Assembly (NCBI GenBank): GCA_028820505.1
Contig: JAPPIT010000189.1
Location: forward strand, 1 to 40,832
Origin: Defluviicoccus sp.
Lineage (GTDB): Bacteria > Pseudomonadota > Alphaproteobacteria > MPNO01
DNA: 40,832 nucleotides
Direction of reading: 5' to 3'
In this document: in pieces, positions 1-7,658 of the stretch
How the letters are laid out: each line of letters opens with the position of its first letter
Position numbering within the stretch: position 1 is the first letter of the stretch
Program-made: the position numbers and the translations under genes
The notes under the pieces: generated by a model
Database searches by the model: none
Seen by the model: the letters and a program-made list of their open reading frames with translations, nothing else
What the model was told of the DNA's origin: nothing

Positions 1-9
1 CCCCCCGCC

Positions 10-120
10 GTCATGCCCGGACTTGTTCCGGGCATCCACGTCTTGCGGCATCGCGGTGCGAACCGGGCGCCGGCGAGGCGGCGGAGGCACGTGGATGCCC
101 GGAACAAGTCCGGGCATGAC
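10..120. repeat. 31-base perfect inverted repeat pair (palindromic dispersed element)
   Basis: Positions 10-40 and 90-120 are exact reverse complements over 31 bases, separated by 49 GC-rich bases. Each arm contains its own hairpin: GTCATGCCCGGA, a 5-base loop, then TCCGGGCAT. The same core recurs as a single palindrome at 35038-35066. Sequences of this kind are common between genes in alphaproteobacterial genomes; that statement is from general knowledge and was not searched here. The paired arrangement resembles two units inserted head to head. It lies before a glutathione transferase gene and could fold into a long cruciform or an RNA hairpin. Confidence 0.9.
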
Positions 121-253
121 CACAATGGGCCGGGCGCCGGAGAATCCCCGCCCCGCCCGACATTGTCCCCGCCCATGGGCGTGCAGCCCGCTCGACTTCC
201 GGTCCGAACGGACTACATTCCCGTGCGGCGAACAGGCGAGGGAGAAACCGGCC
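121..253. other. Leader region of the GST gene
   Basis: This gap lies between the inverted repeat and the first gene. It contains a short palindrome, GTCCGAACGGAC, at 202-213 and a purine-rich ribosome-binding stretch (GAGGGAGAA) just before the ATG at 254. I see no convincing -35/-10 pair. Confidence 0.4.
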
Positions 254-1225
254 ATGGGCATGCTGATCGACGGCAAGTGGATCGACGACGACGCGAAATA
301 CCGCAACCCGGAAGGCGGCGCCTTCGTCCGCGCCGAATCGGTCTTCCGTTCGTGGATCGCCGCCGACGGATCGTCCCCCTTCCCGGCCGAGAACGGGCGC
401 TACCACCTGTTCCTCGCGCCCAACTGCCCGTGGGCCCACCGGACGCAGATCGTCCGCTACCTCAAGGGTTTGGAGGACATGATCTCGATCACGCTCTCGG
501 ACCTGCCGCGCACGCGAAGCTGGGCCTATTCCGAGGGGATCGGCCGCGACCTGGTGCCGGTCGACGGCGTGTTCGAGCTGCACCAGGCCTATGTCTCCGC
601 CGATCCCTCCTATACCGGCCGGGTCACCGTGCCGACGCTGTTCGACAAGACGGAATGGACGATCGTCTCCAACGAATCGTCCGAGATCGTCCGCATGCTG
701 AACACCGAGTTCGACGGTCTCGGCGCGACGCCGCTCGACCTCTACCCGGAAGAATTGCGGGACGAGATCGACGCGTTCAACGACCGCATCTACGAGACCG
801 TCAACAACGGCGTCTACCGGACCGGTTTCGCGAAGACGCAGGAGACCTACGAGGAAGCCTGCAACAAGCTGTTCGACACGCTCGACTGGCTCGACGACCT
901 CCTGGGCGAGCGGCGCTATCTGTGCGGCGAGCGCCTGACCGAGGCCGACTGGCGGCTCTACCCGACGCTGATCCGCTTCGACTGCGTCTATTACGGCCAC
1001 TTCAAGTGCAACAAGCGGCGCATCGACGACTATGCGAACCTGTCGAACTATCTGCGCGAGCTCTACCAGCTTCCCGGCATCGCCGAGCGGACCGACATTC
1101 CCGGCATCAAGCGCGGCTACTATGCCGACATGAAGCACATCAACCCGACCGGGATCGTGCCGCTGGGCCCCGACATCGACCTCCACCGGCCGCACGACCG
1201 GGAGAGGCTGCGGAAGGCGGCCTAA
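254..1225 (+). CDS. Glutathionyl-hydroquinone reductase (GST Xi/omega-like)
   Basis: The 323-residue protein belongs to the glutathione S-transferase superfamily, in the subgroup that reduces glutathionyl-hydroquinones by thiol exchange (E. coli YqjG, PcpF). The signature is the active-site motif NCPWAHR with the nucleophilic cysteine at about residue 58 in the thioredoxin-like half. An all-helical C-terminal half contains a conserved W.LYPTLIRFD stretch typical of this subgroup. The length matches the family norm of about 320. The ATG at 254 is chosen because GAGGGAGAA lies just upstream and the protein then starts like its relatives; the reading frame also runs further upstream into the repeat, which is not credible coding. 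It acts in the cytosol. gshA, which makes the glutathione precursor, lies 8 kb away. Confidence 0.9.
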   Translation: MGMLIDGKWIDDDAKYRNPEGGAFVRAESVFRSWIAADGSSPFPAENGRYHLFLAPNCPWAHRTQIVRYLKGLEDMISITLSDLPRTRSWAYSEGIGRDLVPVDGVFELHQAYVSADPSYTGRVTVPTLFDKTEWTIVSNESSEIVRMLNTEFDGLGATPLDLYPEELRDEIDAFNDRIYETVNNGVYRTGFAKTQETYEEACNKLFDTLDWLDDLLGERRYLCGERLTEADWRLYPTLIRFDCVYYGHFKCNKRRIDDYANLSNYLRELYQLPGIAERTDIPGIKRGYYADMKHINPTGIVPLGPDIDLHRPHDRERLRKAA

Positions 1226-1228
1226 CGT

Positions 1229-1846
1229 TCAGCCCCGGAACGGCGGGAATCCGGCGTAGCTGTCCGCGTGATCGTCGTCGAAGCCCGGCATGCCCGGCCG
1301 GGTGAGGCAGCCCTTCGGGGCGGCGTAGCTGTCGATCCGCCGCGCCGGGCGTTCGTGCCACTGGATGTTGAAGGCGGCGAGCTTCGGAAAGAAGCAGAGG
1401 CGGGAATAGGGCAGGCGGTCGTGGACGAACCATGCCAGCGGCCGCCAGTCTCCGGTCTCCGCATATCGGTCGGCGAACCAGGGGATCACGATGCATGCCG
1501 TGGCGCCCATGCAGCCCTCGGCGTCGCGCCGGTCCCAGATGTGGCCTGCACGACTCGCCTCGTTGGAAGCGCAGTTGAGGCCGTTCCGGTTGCCGAAGCC
1601 GTTGACCTCTTCCGAGCGGTAGCCCGAACGCACCGAGACCGTTCCGAAGGTCTCGCGGAGCGGCTCCAGCAGCGTTTCGCAGAGCCGGGTGCCGGCGGCG
1701 ATCGCGAGGCCCGGATCGTCGGGAACGTTGGCGAGCCCGTAGAACGCGGCGATCTCGCTGTACAGGAAATCGCGCATGAAGAAGGAGGGGGAGAGCCGCA
1801 CCCGGCCGAGCTGTTCGAGCGCCCTCATCGAACCCGGCTTGCGCAT
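1229..1846 (-). CDS. Peptidase M15-like protein with altered metal site
   Basis: The 205-residue protein has features of the M15 (D-Ala-D-Ala carboxypeptidase-like) fold: a VRSGYRS..VN segment near residue 72, a GHIWD segment around residue 101, and IQWHE near the C-terminus that could carry the last zinc ligand. The usual SxHxxGxAxD motif is degenerate; the aspartate position reads as cysteine (GATACI). Zinc peptidase activity is therefore uncertain. It is the last gene of a leftward group, 11 bases after the COG0523 GTPase. The reading frame stays open far into that gene; the ATG at 1846 is chosen because it lies outside it, with ATG 1828 as an alternative. No signal peptide is seen, which is odd for a cell-wall enzyme. 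Confidence 0.6.
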   Translation of the reverse strand: MRKPGSMRALEQLGRVRLSPSFFMRDFLYSEIAAFYGLANVPDDPGLAIAAGTRLCETLLEPLRETFGTVSVRSGYRSEEVNGFGNRNGLNCASNEASRAGHIWDRRDAEGCMGATACIVIPWFADRYAETGDWRPLAWFVHDRLPYSRLCFFPKLAAFNIQWHERPARRIDSYAAPKGCLTRPGMPGFDDDHADSYAGFPPFRG

Positions 1847-1857
1847 CGCCCGATGTC

Positions 1858-2913
1858 CTAGCTCTCCCTCGCCATCCCCGCCTTCATGTCTTCCAGGAGC
1901 CGTTCGACGGTCTCCCGCGGCAGGTCCCGGGTGATGAAAACGATGCGGCTGCGCGTGTCGCCGTCGGGCCAGTCGGGGAGCCGGGCGGGGTCGTGGAACA
2001 GATGCTGCACGCCGTGGATCGCGATCGGCTTGTCCTGGCCCGCTACGTTGACGATCCCCTTGATGCGCAGGAGCTTTTCCCCGTGGGTCGCGATCAGCGT
2101 CCGGATCCACCCGACGAAAGGCTCCCAAGGCAGCGGCTCGTCGTAGCGCAGGCAGTAGGCGCGGATGCTGTCGTCGTGCCGGTTGACGTCGTGGTGGTGA
2201 TGGTGGTCGTCGTCGGCATAGGCCTCGTCGCGCAGCCAGCGCTGCACGTCGAGGCTCTTGGTCGACGGGTCGTAGAGCCCGGTGTCGAACAGCGCGTCGG
2301 GATGGATCGCTCCGAACTCGGCGCGGACGATGGAGGCGCCCGGGTTGAGCGCCCTCAGGCTGTCTTCCAGCGCGTCCAGCGAATCGTCCTCGGCGAGATC
2401 GCCCTTGGTGATGACGATCCGGTCGGCCACCGCCGCCTGCTTCACCGACTCCCGGTGGCGGTCGAGCTGGATTTCGGCGTTGACCCCGTCGATCGTCGCG
2501 ACCACCCCGTCCAGCGCGAAGCGGTTGGCGATCACGCGGTCGGTCATCAGCGTGTGGATGACCGGCGCCGGATCGGCGAGCCCGGTGGTCTCGATCACGA
2601 CCCGCGTGAACGGCGGCACGTCGCCCTTGACCCGCTTGATGAAGAGCTCGCGCAGCGCCCGGGCGAGGTCGTCGCGGACGGTGCAGCAGAGGCAGCCCGC
2701 GTTGAGCAGCACCGTGTCCTCGTCGATCTGCTCGATCAGGTGGTGGTCGAGCCCGATCTCGCCGAACTCGTTGACCAAAACGGCCGTCTCCGACATCTCA
2801 GGATGTTTCAACAGGGCATTGATAAGAGTAGTTTTTCCGCTTCCCAGAAATCCGGTGAGAAGGGACGTCTGGACGAGCTCCTCCGGCTCCGGCGGGGTGT
2901 GGGTCTCGGTCAT
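1858..2913 (-). CDS. COG0523 (CobW/P47K) GTP-dependent metal chaperone
   Basis: The 351-residue protein is a G3E-family GTPase. It shows Walker A GFLGSGKTT (residues 21-29), the metal-binding GCLCC motif with cysteines 74, 76 and 77, the guanine-specificity motif TKGD (about 169-172), and a histidine-rich loop with five consecutive histidines near 237-241. The CobW C-terminal domain follows. Members of this family load zinc (ZNG1/ZigA type) or other metals into client enzymes. The start ATG overlaps the stop of hisI as ATGA, so the two are translationally coupled. This fits zinc delivery, since HisI is a zinc enzyme; the link is inferred. It is not part of a cobalamin cluster here, so the name CobW should not be read as cobalamin synthesis. 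Confidence 0.9.
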   Translation of the reverse strand: MTETHTPPEPEELVQTSLLTGFLGSGKTTLINALLKHPEMSETAVLVNEFGEIGLDHHLIEQIDEDTVLLNAGCLCCTVRDDLARALRELFIKRVKGDVPPFTRVVIETTGLADPAPVIHTLMTDRVIANRFALDGVVATIDGVNAEIQLDRHRESVKQAAVADRIVITKGDLAEDDSLDALEDSLRALNPGASIVRAEFGAIHPDALFDTGLYDPSTKSLDVQRWLRDEAYADDDHHHHHDVNRHDDSIRAYCLRYDEPLPWEPFVGWIRTLIATHGEKLLRIKGIVNVAGQDKPIAIHGVQHLFHDPARLPDWPDGDTRSRIVFITRDLPRETVERLLEDMKAGMARES

Positions 2914-3347
2914 TCGCCGTAGAGCTCCGCCGGGTCGACCTCCACCTCCGCGACGGTCGCGAGCGTGTCGCCCCGGGCGGCGCGGAAGAAGCAGCTGCGC
3001 CGTCCGGTATGGCAGGCGACGCCGGTCTGGTCGACGGCGAGCAGCAGCGTGTCGCCGTCGCAGTCGACGCGCAACTCGACCAGGGTCTGGACCTGTCCCG
3101 AGCTCTCGCCCTTGCGCCACAGCGCCTTGCGCGAGCGCGAGAAATAGCAGACCCGGCCGGTCGCCAGGGTCTCGGCGACCGATTCGCGGCTCATCCAAGC
3201 CATCATCAGGACTTCGCCGCTGTCGTGCTGCTGGGCGATCGCCGGGACCAGCCCGTCGGCGTTCCACGCGATCGCATCGAGGGTCGCGGCGATGCCCGTT
3301 TCCGACACGCCCATGGTTTCCGTTTCCGATATGTCGGCACCGGCCAT
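2910..3347 (-). CDS. hisI: Phosphoribosyl-AMP cyclohydrolase
   Basis: The 145-residue monofunctional HisI hydrolyses phosphoribosyl-AMP to ProFAR-type imidazolecarboxamide (third step of histidine synthesis). The diagnostic DCDGD motif (Cys96 and the magnesium aspartates) and CHTGRRSC (Cys112 and Cys119) supply the three zinc cysteines, so this is a normal zinc-dependent form, not a cysteine-poor paralog. The N-terminus from ATG 3347 is slightly long; an internal ATG at 3314 gives a more typical length. No other his gene is present in the window. It sits 12 bases after metC and overlaps the COG0523 gene, indicating one leftward transcript. Confidence 0.95.
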   Translation of the reverse strand: MAGADISETETMGVSETGIAATLDAIAWNADGLVPAIAQQHDSGEVLMMAWMSRESVAETLATGRVCYFSRSRKALWRKGESSGQVQTLVELRVDCDGDTLLLAVDQTGVACHTGRRSCFFRAARGDTLATVAEVEVDPAELYGE

Positions 3348-3359
3348 TCTAGCCCGTCC

Positions 3360-4529
3360 TCAGCGCGCCACGTTCAGCCGTTCGAAGCCGCGTTCGAGAT
3401 CGGCGATCAGGTCGTCGATGTCCTCGAGCCCGGCATGGATGCGGACGGTCGGACCCTCGTCCCAGACCGTCGCCGTCCGGATCGGCGCCGGGTTGGTCGG
3501 CAGGATGAGGCTCTCGAAGCCGCCCCAGCTCGCGCCCATGGAGAACAGTTTCATGCCGTCGAGCATCGCCTCCACGGCCTTGGCCGGGGCCGGGTTCAGC
3601 ACCACCCCGAACAGGCCGCAGGCGCCGGTGAAGTCGCGCTTCCACAGCGCATGGCCGGGATCGTCGGGCAGGGCGGGGTGCAGGACGCGATCGACTTCCG
3701 GGCGCTGCTGTAGCCAGCGGGCGAGGATCAGCCCGTTCTCCTGGTGCTGGCGGAGCCTCACAGCCAGGGTGCGCAGGCCGCGCAGCGCGAGATAGACGTC
3801 GTCCGGCCCGCAATTGGCGCCGAGATCGGCGGCGGACTGGCGGACCCTGGGCCACAGCTCCTCCCGGGTCGTGACGGTGCCCATCATCACGTCGGAATGG
3901 CCGACGATGTACTTCGTAGCCGCCTGGACCGAAACGTCGACGCCATGCTCGAACGGCTTGTAGAGCACGCCGGCGCCCCAGGTGTTGTCGATGATCACGA
4001 CCGCGCCCGCCGCGTGCGCCGCTTCGGCGACGGCCGGCACGTCGGTCATCTCGAAGGTGAGGGAACCGGGCGTCTCGACATAGACGATGCGCGTTCGCTC
4101 GTCGATCAGCTCGGCGACGCCGCCGCCGATCCGGGGATCGAAATAGACGGTCTCGACGCCGAACCGTCCGAGGAAGCTGTCGCAGAAGCGCCGCGCGGGG
4201 CCGTAGACGTTGTCCGCCATCAGGATGCGGTCGCCGGTCTCGACGAAGGCGAGAATGGCGGCGTTGATCGCCGCGAGTCCGGACCCCAGGCAGACCGCCC
4301 GGTCGCCGCCCTCGACCGCCGCGACCGCCTCCTCCAGCGCCGTGTGGGTCGGGGTCCCGTGCCGCCCGTAGGTATAGACGTTGGGCTCCCAGCGCCGCTC
4401 GCGCGCAGCCCGCATCGCCGCCACCGTCGGGTGGGTGATCGTCGAGGCGTGATAGACGGGCGGGTTGACGATCCCGAAATTGGCCTCGGGATCGCGGCCC
4501 GCGGTGGTGATGACGGTGTCTTCCTTCAT
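3360..4529 (-). CDS. metC: Cystathionine beta-lyase
   Basis: The 389-residue PLP enzyme belongs to the Cys/Met metabolism family. It cleaves cystathionine to homocysteine, pyruvate and ammonia in methionine synthesis. Visible features are YGRHGTPT near residue 54, the TWG segment (IIDNTWGAGVLYKP) preceding the cofactor site, the Schiff-base lysine in ATKYIVGHSD (Lys206), and the C-terminal SWGGFESL segment typical of MetC rather than MetB. The ATG at 4529 is the only sensible start, but it lacks a clear Shine-Dalgarno sequence and lies only 20 bases after a terminator-like hairpin. It leads the metC-hisI-COG0523-M15-like group. A cysteine-desulfhydrase activity is possible for this family. 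Confidence 0.9.
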   Translation of the reverse strand: MKEDTVITTAGRDPEANFGIVNPPVYHASTITHPTVAAMRAARERRWEPNVYTYGRHGTPTHTALEEAVAAVEGGDRAVCLGSGLAAINAAILAFVETGDRILMADNVYGPARRFCDSFLGRFGVETVYFDPRIGGGVAELIDERTRIVYVETPGSLTFEMTDVPAVAEAAHAAGAVVIIDNTWGAGVLYKPFEHGVDVSVQAATKYIVGHSDVMMGTVTTREELWPRVRQSAADLGANCGPDDVYLALRGLRTLAVRLRQHQENGLILARWLQQRPEVDRVLHPALPDDPGHALWKRDFTGACGLFGVVLNPAPAKAVEAMLDGMKLFSMGASWGGFESLILPTNPAPIRTATVWDEGPTVRIHAGLEDIDDLIADLERGFERLNVAR

Positions 4530-4549
4530 GGCGCGGCTATGCGGTGGTG

Positions 4550-4578
4550 AAAAGGCCGCGCATCCTGCCAGCGCGGCC
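4550..4578 (-). terminator. Hairpin with T-run between sseA and metC
   Basis: On the minus strand a perfect 8-bp stem, GGCCGCGC/GCGCGGCC (4571-4578 and 4554-4561), with a 9-base loop is followed at once by TTTT (4553-4550). It sits 21 bases after the sseA stop and 20 bases before the metC ATG, in the direction of both genes. It reads as an intrinsic terminator for sseA, or as an attenuator in the metC leader. Confidence 0.6.
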
Positions 4579-4599
4579 CGGAAGGCGCCAGACGGTATT

Positions 4600-5466
4600 T
4601 CAGGTCTCGATCGGCGTGTCCGCCCGCATGCCCCATTCCGACCACGAGCCATCATAGACCGCCACGTCGTCCTGGCCGATCAGGTGCAGCCCGAAGGCGA
4701 GAAGCGAGGCCGTCACGCCCGACCCGCAAGTGGTGGTGACCGGCCGGGCCACGTCGATCCCCGCATCGTCGAAGAGCGCGCGGATTTCGTCCGGCGGCCT
4801 CATCTCCCCCGTCTCGGGATTTACCAGCCGGTTGTATGGCAGGTTCGCGCTGCCCGGGATGTGGCCCGACCGGCATCCGGGCCTCGGTTCCGGCTCGGTG
4901 CCGGCGAAACGGCCCGGCGCTCGGGCATCGAGAATCTGCAGCGCCGCGCCGTCGAGGCTCGCCACGATCGTGTCGAGGTCGGATATGCGTTCCGCGCGCG
5001 GGCGGGCGGTGAATGCGTCCGGCGCGGGACGGGACGATTGCGGCCCGGCCTCCGTCGGTCGGCCTTCCGCGGTCCACTTGCCGAAGCCGCCGTCCAGGAT
5101 CGACACCGAATCGTGGCCGAAATAGCGCAGCATCCACCAGGCCCGGCCGACGGTCATCATCCCCACCCGGTCGTAGGCGACGACACGGGTCGAATCGCCG
5201 ATTCCAAGCTCTTCCATATTGGAGGCGAACCCCGCCGGCGACGGCGCCATGTGGGGTCTCGGGTCGTCCGGGTCGGCGATGCCGTCGATGTCCCAGTACG
5301 CGGCGCCCCGGATATGCCCGGACTCGTACTCGGCGCGGCCCGAGCGGCCGTCGGTCGGCAGGTACCAGGTGGTTTCGACGACGCGGACGCCGGGGTCGTC
5401 GAGATGCGCTTCGAGCCAATCGGCGGTTACGAGGGAACCCGCTTCCGACACCGTTCGATCTCCCAT
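4600..5466 (-). CDS. sseA: 3-mercaptopyruvate sulfurtransferase
   Basis: The 288-residue protein has two rhodanese domains and transfers sulfur from 3-mercaptopyruvate to thiols or cyanide. The N-terminal domain contains GHIRGAAYWD and the C-terminal one GHIPGSANLPYN. The active-site loop CGSGVTA (Cys247) is the mercaptopyruvate type; thiosulfate rhodaneses differ in this loop. Length is normal. The ATG at 5466 is chosen; an upstream in-frame ATG at 5517 would add 17 residues and reduce the gap to the divergent fdhD gene. Pairing with fdhD, which also moves persulfide sulfur, suggests a shared sulfur-transfer role, which is inferred from position only. Confidence 0.93.
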   Translation of the reverse strand: MGDRTVSEAGSLVTADWLEAHLDDPGVRVVETTWYLPTDGRSGRAEYESGHIRGAAYWDIDGIADPDDPRPHMAPSPAGFASNMEELGIGDSTRVVAYDRVGMMTVGRAWWMLRYFGHDSVSILDGGFGKWTAEGRPTEAGPQSSRPAPDAFTARPRAERISDLDTIVASLDGAALQILDARAPGRFAGTEPEPRPGCRSGHIPGSANLPYNRLVNPETGEMRPPDEIRALFDDAGIDVARPVTTTCGSGVTASLLAFGLHLIGQDDVAVYDGSWSEWGMRADTPIET

Positions 5467-5564
5467 TTGCGTTGCGGCGGAACCGAATCTACATGACCCG
5501 ACCGCGGAATGAGACATCCAAATCTGTTGTCCGCCGCGCCGGGTACGCACATATTCCCCTGGCG

Positions 5565-6434
5565 ATGGACTATCTGGTCAAACCGGATCCCGCCGACGAA
5601 CGGCTCACCGAGCGCGTCCCGGGCGTCGATCAGGACGGCAAGGCGATCGAGACCTCGGTCACGGTCGAGCGCCCCCTGACGCTGTTCCTCAACAGCCAGG
5701 AGATCGTCACCCTGATGACGATCGGCGACTATGTCGACTGCCTGGCGGTCGGCTACCTGATCAACCAGAACATGCTCAAGAGCGGCGACGAGGTGACCGG
5801 CGTCGACTACGACGAGGAAATCGAGACCGTCGTCGTCCGCACCGCGCACGAGACCGATTTCGAGGAACGGATGAAGAAGCGCACCCGGACCTCCGGCTGC
5901 GCGCTCGGCACCGTGTTCGGCGACGTGATGGAGACCTTCGAGGAGGTCACCCTCGATCCCGACGCCGAGGTCCGGACCTCCTGGCTTTATGCGCTCGCCA
6001 AGGCGATCAACACGACGCCCAGCCTCTACCTGGAGGCGGGGGCGATCCACGGCTGCGTGCTGTGCGAGAGGGACCGCCCGCTGATCTACATGGAGGACGT
6101 CGGACGCCACAACGCGGTCGACAAGATCGCGGGGTACATGCACCTCAACCGCATCGCGCCGGAAGGCAAGATGTTCTACACCACCGGCCGCCTCACCAGC
6201 GAGATGGTGATCAAGGCGGTGCAGATGCGGATCCCGGTCCTGGTTTCGCGCTCTGGTTTTACCGCCTGGGGGGTGGATCTCGCACGGCAGGCCAACCTGA
6301 CTCTGATCGGCCGCGCGAGGGGACGGCGCTTCATCGCGCTCGCCGGCGAAAGCCGCATCGTCTACGACGCGGACCCCAGGGTCGTCGGGGAGGAGCCCAC
6401 GGAAATGCAGCGCAAGGGCGCGCGCGCCGGGTGA
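5565..6434 (+). CDS. fdhD: Formate dehydrogenase accessory sulfurtransferase FdhD
   Basis: The 289-residue protein matches FdhD, which passes sulfur from IscS to the molybdenum/tungsten cofactor of formate dehydrogenase. The family signature MEDVGRHNAVDKIAGY is intact, as are TTGRLTSEMVIKA and LVSRSGFTAWGV. Where E. coli has a CxxC loop, this protein has SGCALGT, so only the first cysteine remains; single-cysteine variants are known in the family. ATG 5565 is preferred because it leaves 98 bases for divergent promoters; ATG 5493 would add 24 residues. No formate dehydrogenase structural gene is in the window. It is followed after 7 bases by the GIY-YIG gene. Confidence 0.92.
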   Translation: MDYLVKPDPADERLTERVPGVDQDGKAIETSVTVERPLTLFLNSQEIVTLMTIGDYVDCLAVGYLINQNMLKSGDEVTGVDYDEEIETVVVRTAHETDFEERMKKRTRTSGCALGTVFGDVMETFEEVTLDPDAEVRTSWLYALAKAINTTPSLYLEAGAIHGCVLCERDRPLIYMEDVGRHNAVDKIAGYMHLNRIAPEGKMFYTTGRLTSEMVIKAVQMRIPVLVSRSGFTAWGVDLARQANLTLIGRARGRRFIALAGESRIVYDADPRVVGEEPTEMQRKGARAG

Positions 6435-6441
6435 GGACGCC

Positions 6442-7044
6442 TTGCGGCTGACGCTGGTCTGGCAGGGCCCGGTCGGCGCCGGCCTTTTTCCCGACGACCA
6501 GACGGCGCTCGAGGCGCTGCGCGGCCCCGGCGTCTATCTCCGCATCAAGAGCTACGGCCGGGGCCGGACGGTGAGCTATGTCGGGCAGAGCCGGCATTTG
6601 CTGACCCGGATCGACCAGCACCTGACGGCGATGCTGTCGCTCCAGACTCCGCTTCGGGACGACGACGCTCGCACGATCTTTTCCGGCGATGCCGGCGCGC
6701 GGCTCGCCGCCTATGGCGATATCCGGACGGCGGCGGGCGCGGCGGCGGCCGAAGTGCTGCGGACCCGCTTCTACGTCGCTCTTTGCGACGAGGATTTCGC
6801 GCCCGAGCGGCTCGACCTGGTCGAAGGTGCGCTCAAGGCCCGGCTGGAGCAGCGCATCGCCGCGGGGGCGGGACCGTTGGCCTGCGAGAACGTCCAAGGA
6901 ATCTCCGCGGACCCGTTCGCCGACATTGCCGAGATCGCCCAGGACACCGGGGTTCTCGCCCCGCGGGACGCGGAGATCGTTGCGCGGGCGCTCGGAACGG
7001 AGCCGATCCGGGTCGACGCCGCCCTGGCCGGGACGGATCCGTGA
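6442..7044 (+). CDS. GIY-YIG domain protein between fdhD and mobA
   Basis: The 200-residue protein starts at a TTG (6442) preceded by GTGAGGACG. It contains a GIY-YIG nuclease-like core: GVY at residues 30-32, YVG at 46-48, then SRHLLTRIDQH with a candidate catalytic arginine (56) and histidine (60), and a downstream glutamate in LVEGAL near residue 127. Proteins with this fold usually cut DNA or RNA. The remainder is alanine-rich and not recognised. It is 7 bases after fdhD and overlaps mobA as GTGA, so it is locked into a molybdenum-cofactor operon. Its role there is unknown; an RNA or DNA target is possible but not shown. Confidence 0.7.
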   Translation: MRLTLVWQGPVGAGLFPDDQTALEALRGPGVYLRIKSYGRGRTVSYVGQSRHLLTRIDQHLTAMLSLQTPLRDDDARTIFSGDAGARLAAYGDIRTAAGAAAAEVLRTRFYVALCDEDFAPERLDLVEGALKARLEQRIAAGAGPLACENVQGISADPFADIAEIAQDTGVLAPRDAEIVARALGTEPIRVDAALAGTDP

Positions 7045-7658
7045 GGCCGCGCGTCGCCGGGATCGTGCTCGCGGGCGGGCTGTCGCGGCGCATGGGCGGC
7101 GGCGACAAGACGCTCAGAACCCTCGGCGGGCGCACCATCCTGGACCGCGTCATCGCCCGGGCCGCGCTCCAGGTGGACGTGCTGGCGCTCAACGCGAACG
7201 GCGATCCGGGCCGATTCGCCGCCACCGGCCTGGCGGTGGTCCCCGATACGGTGGCGGGCTTTCCGGGCCCGCTCGCCGGCGTGCTCGCCGGACTCGAATG
7301 GGCGCGGGAACAGGAATGCGGCCATGTCGCGACATTCGCCTGCGACGCGCCCTTCCTGCCCGCCGATCTGGTCTCGCGGCTGCGGTGGGCGATGGAGGAG
7401 AACGACGCCGATATCGCGTCGGCGCGTTCGGACGGGCGGGAACACCCGGTCTTCGCGCTCTGGCCGGTCGCGCTCGCGGATGCGCTGCGGACCGCCGTCA
7501 TGGAGGAGGGAATCCGCAAGGTCGACATCTGGACCGCGCGCTACCGCCTCGTCCACGCCGAGTTCGACGCCGTGCCGGTCGATCCCTTCTTCAATGTCAA
7601 CCGGCCGGAAGACATAGAAGCGGCGGAGGCGGCGCTCAGCCTGCTATCCGGTCGATGA
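7041..7658 (+). CDS. mobA: Molybdenum cofactor guanylyltransferase
   Basis: The 205-residue nucleotidyltransferase attaches GMP to molybdopterin to make MGD for DMSO-reductase-family enzymes such as formate dehydrogenase. The GTP-binding LAGGLSRRMGGGDK motif is at the N-terminus, followed by PDTVAGFPGPLAG and FACDAPFLP (the metal-binding aspartate) and FFNVNRPEDI near the end. The GTG at 7041 overlaps the previous stop. The last 23 bases overlap the end of the convergent ubiA gene. Together with fdhD it points to a formate dehydrogenase or related enzyme encoded elsewhere. Confidence 0.93.
   Translation: MRPRVAGIVLAGGLSRRMGGGDKTLRTLGGRTILDRVIARAALQVDVLALNANGDPGRFAATGLAVVPDTVAGFPGPLAGVLAGLEWAREQECGHVATFACDAPFLPADLVSRLRWAMEENDADIASARSDGREHPVFALWPVALADALRTAVMEEGIRKVDIWTARYRLVHAEFDAVPVDPFFNVNRPEDIEAAEAALSLLSGR

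Noticed and set aside
10-120. CRISPR repeat-spacer unit
   Set aside because: Only two copies in inverted orientation with no regular spacing or cas genes; it is a palindromic intergenic element.
1858-2913. Cobalamin biosynthesis gene cobW
   Set aside because: No cobalamin genes nearby; the GCLCC motif, histidine loop and hisI overlap fit a general COG0523 metal chaperone.
2914-3267. Upstream extension of the COG0523 frame through hisI
   Set aside because: HisI is clearly encoded there in another frame; the GTPase starts normally at 2913.
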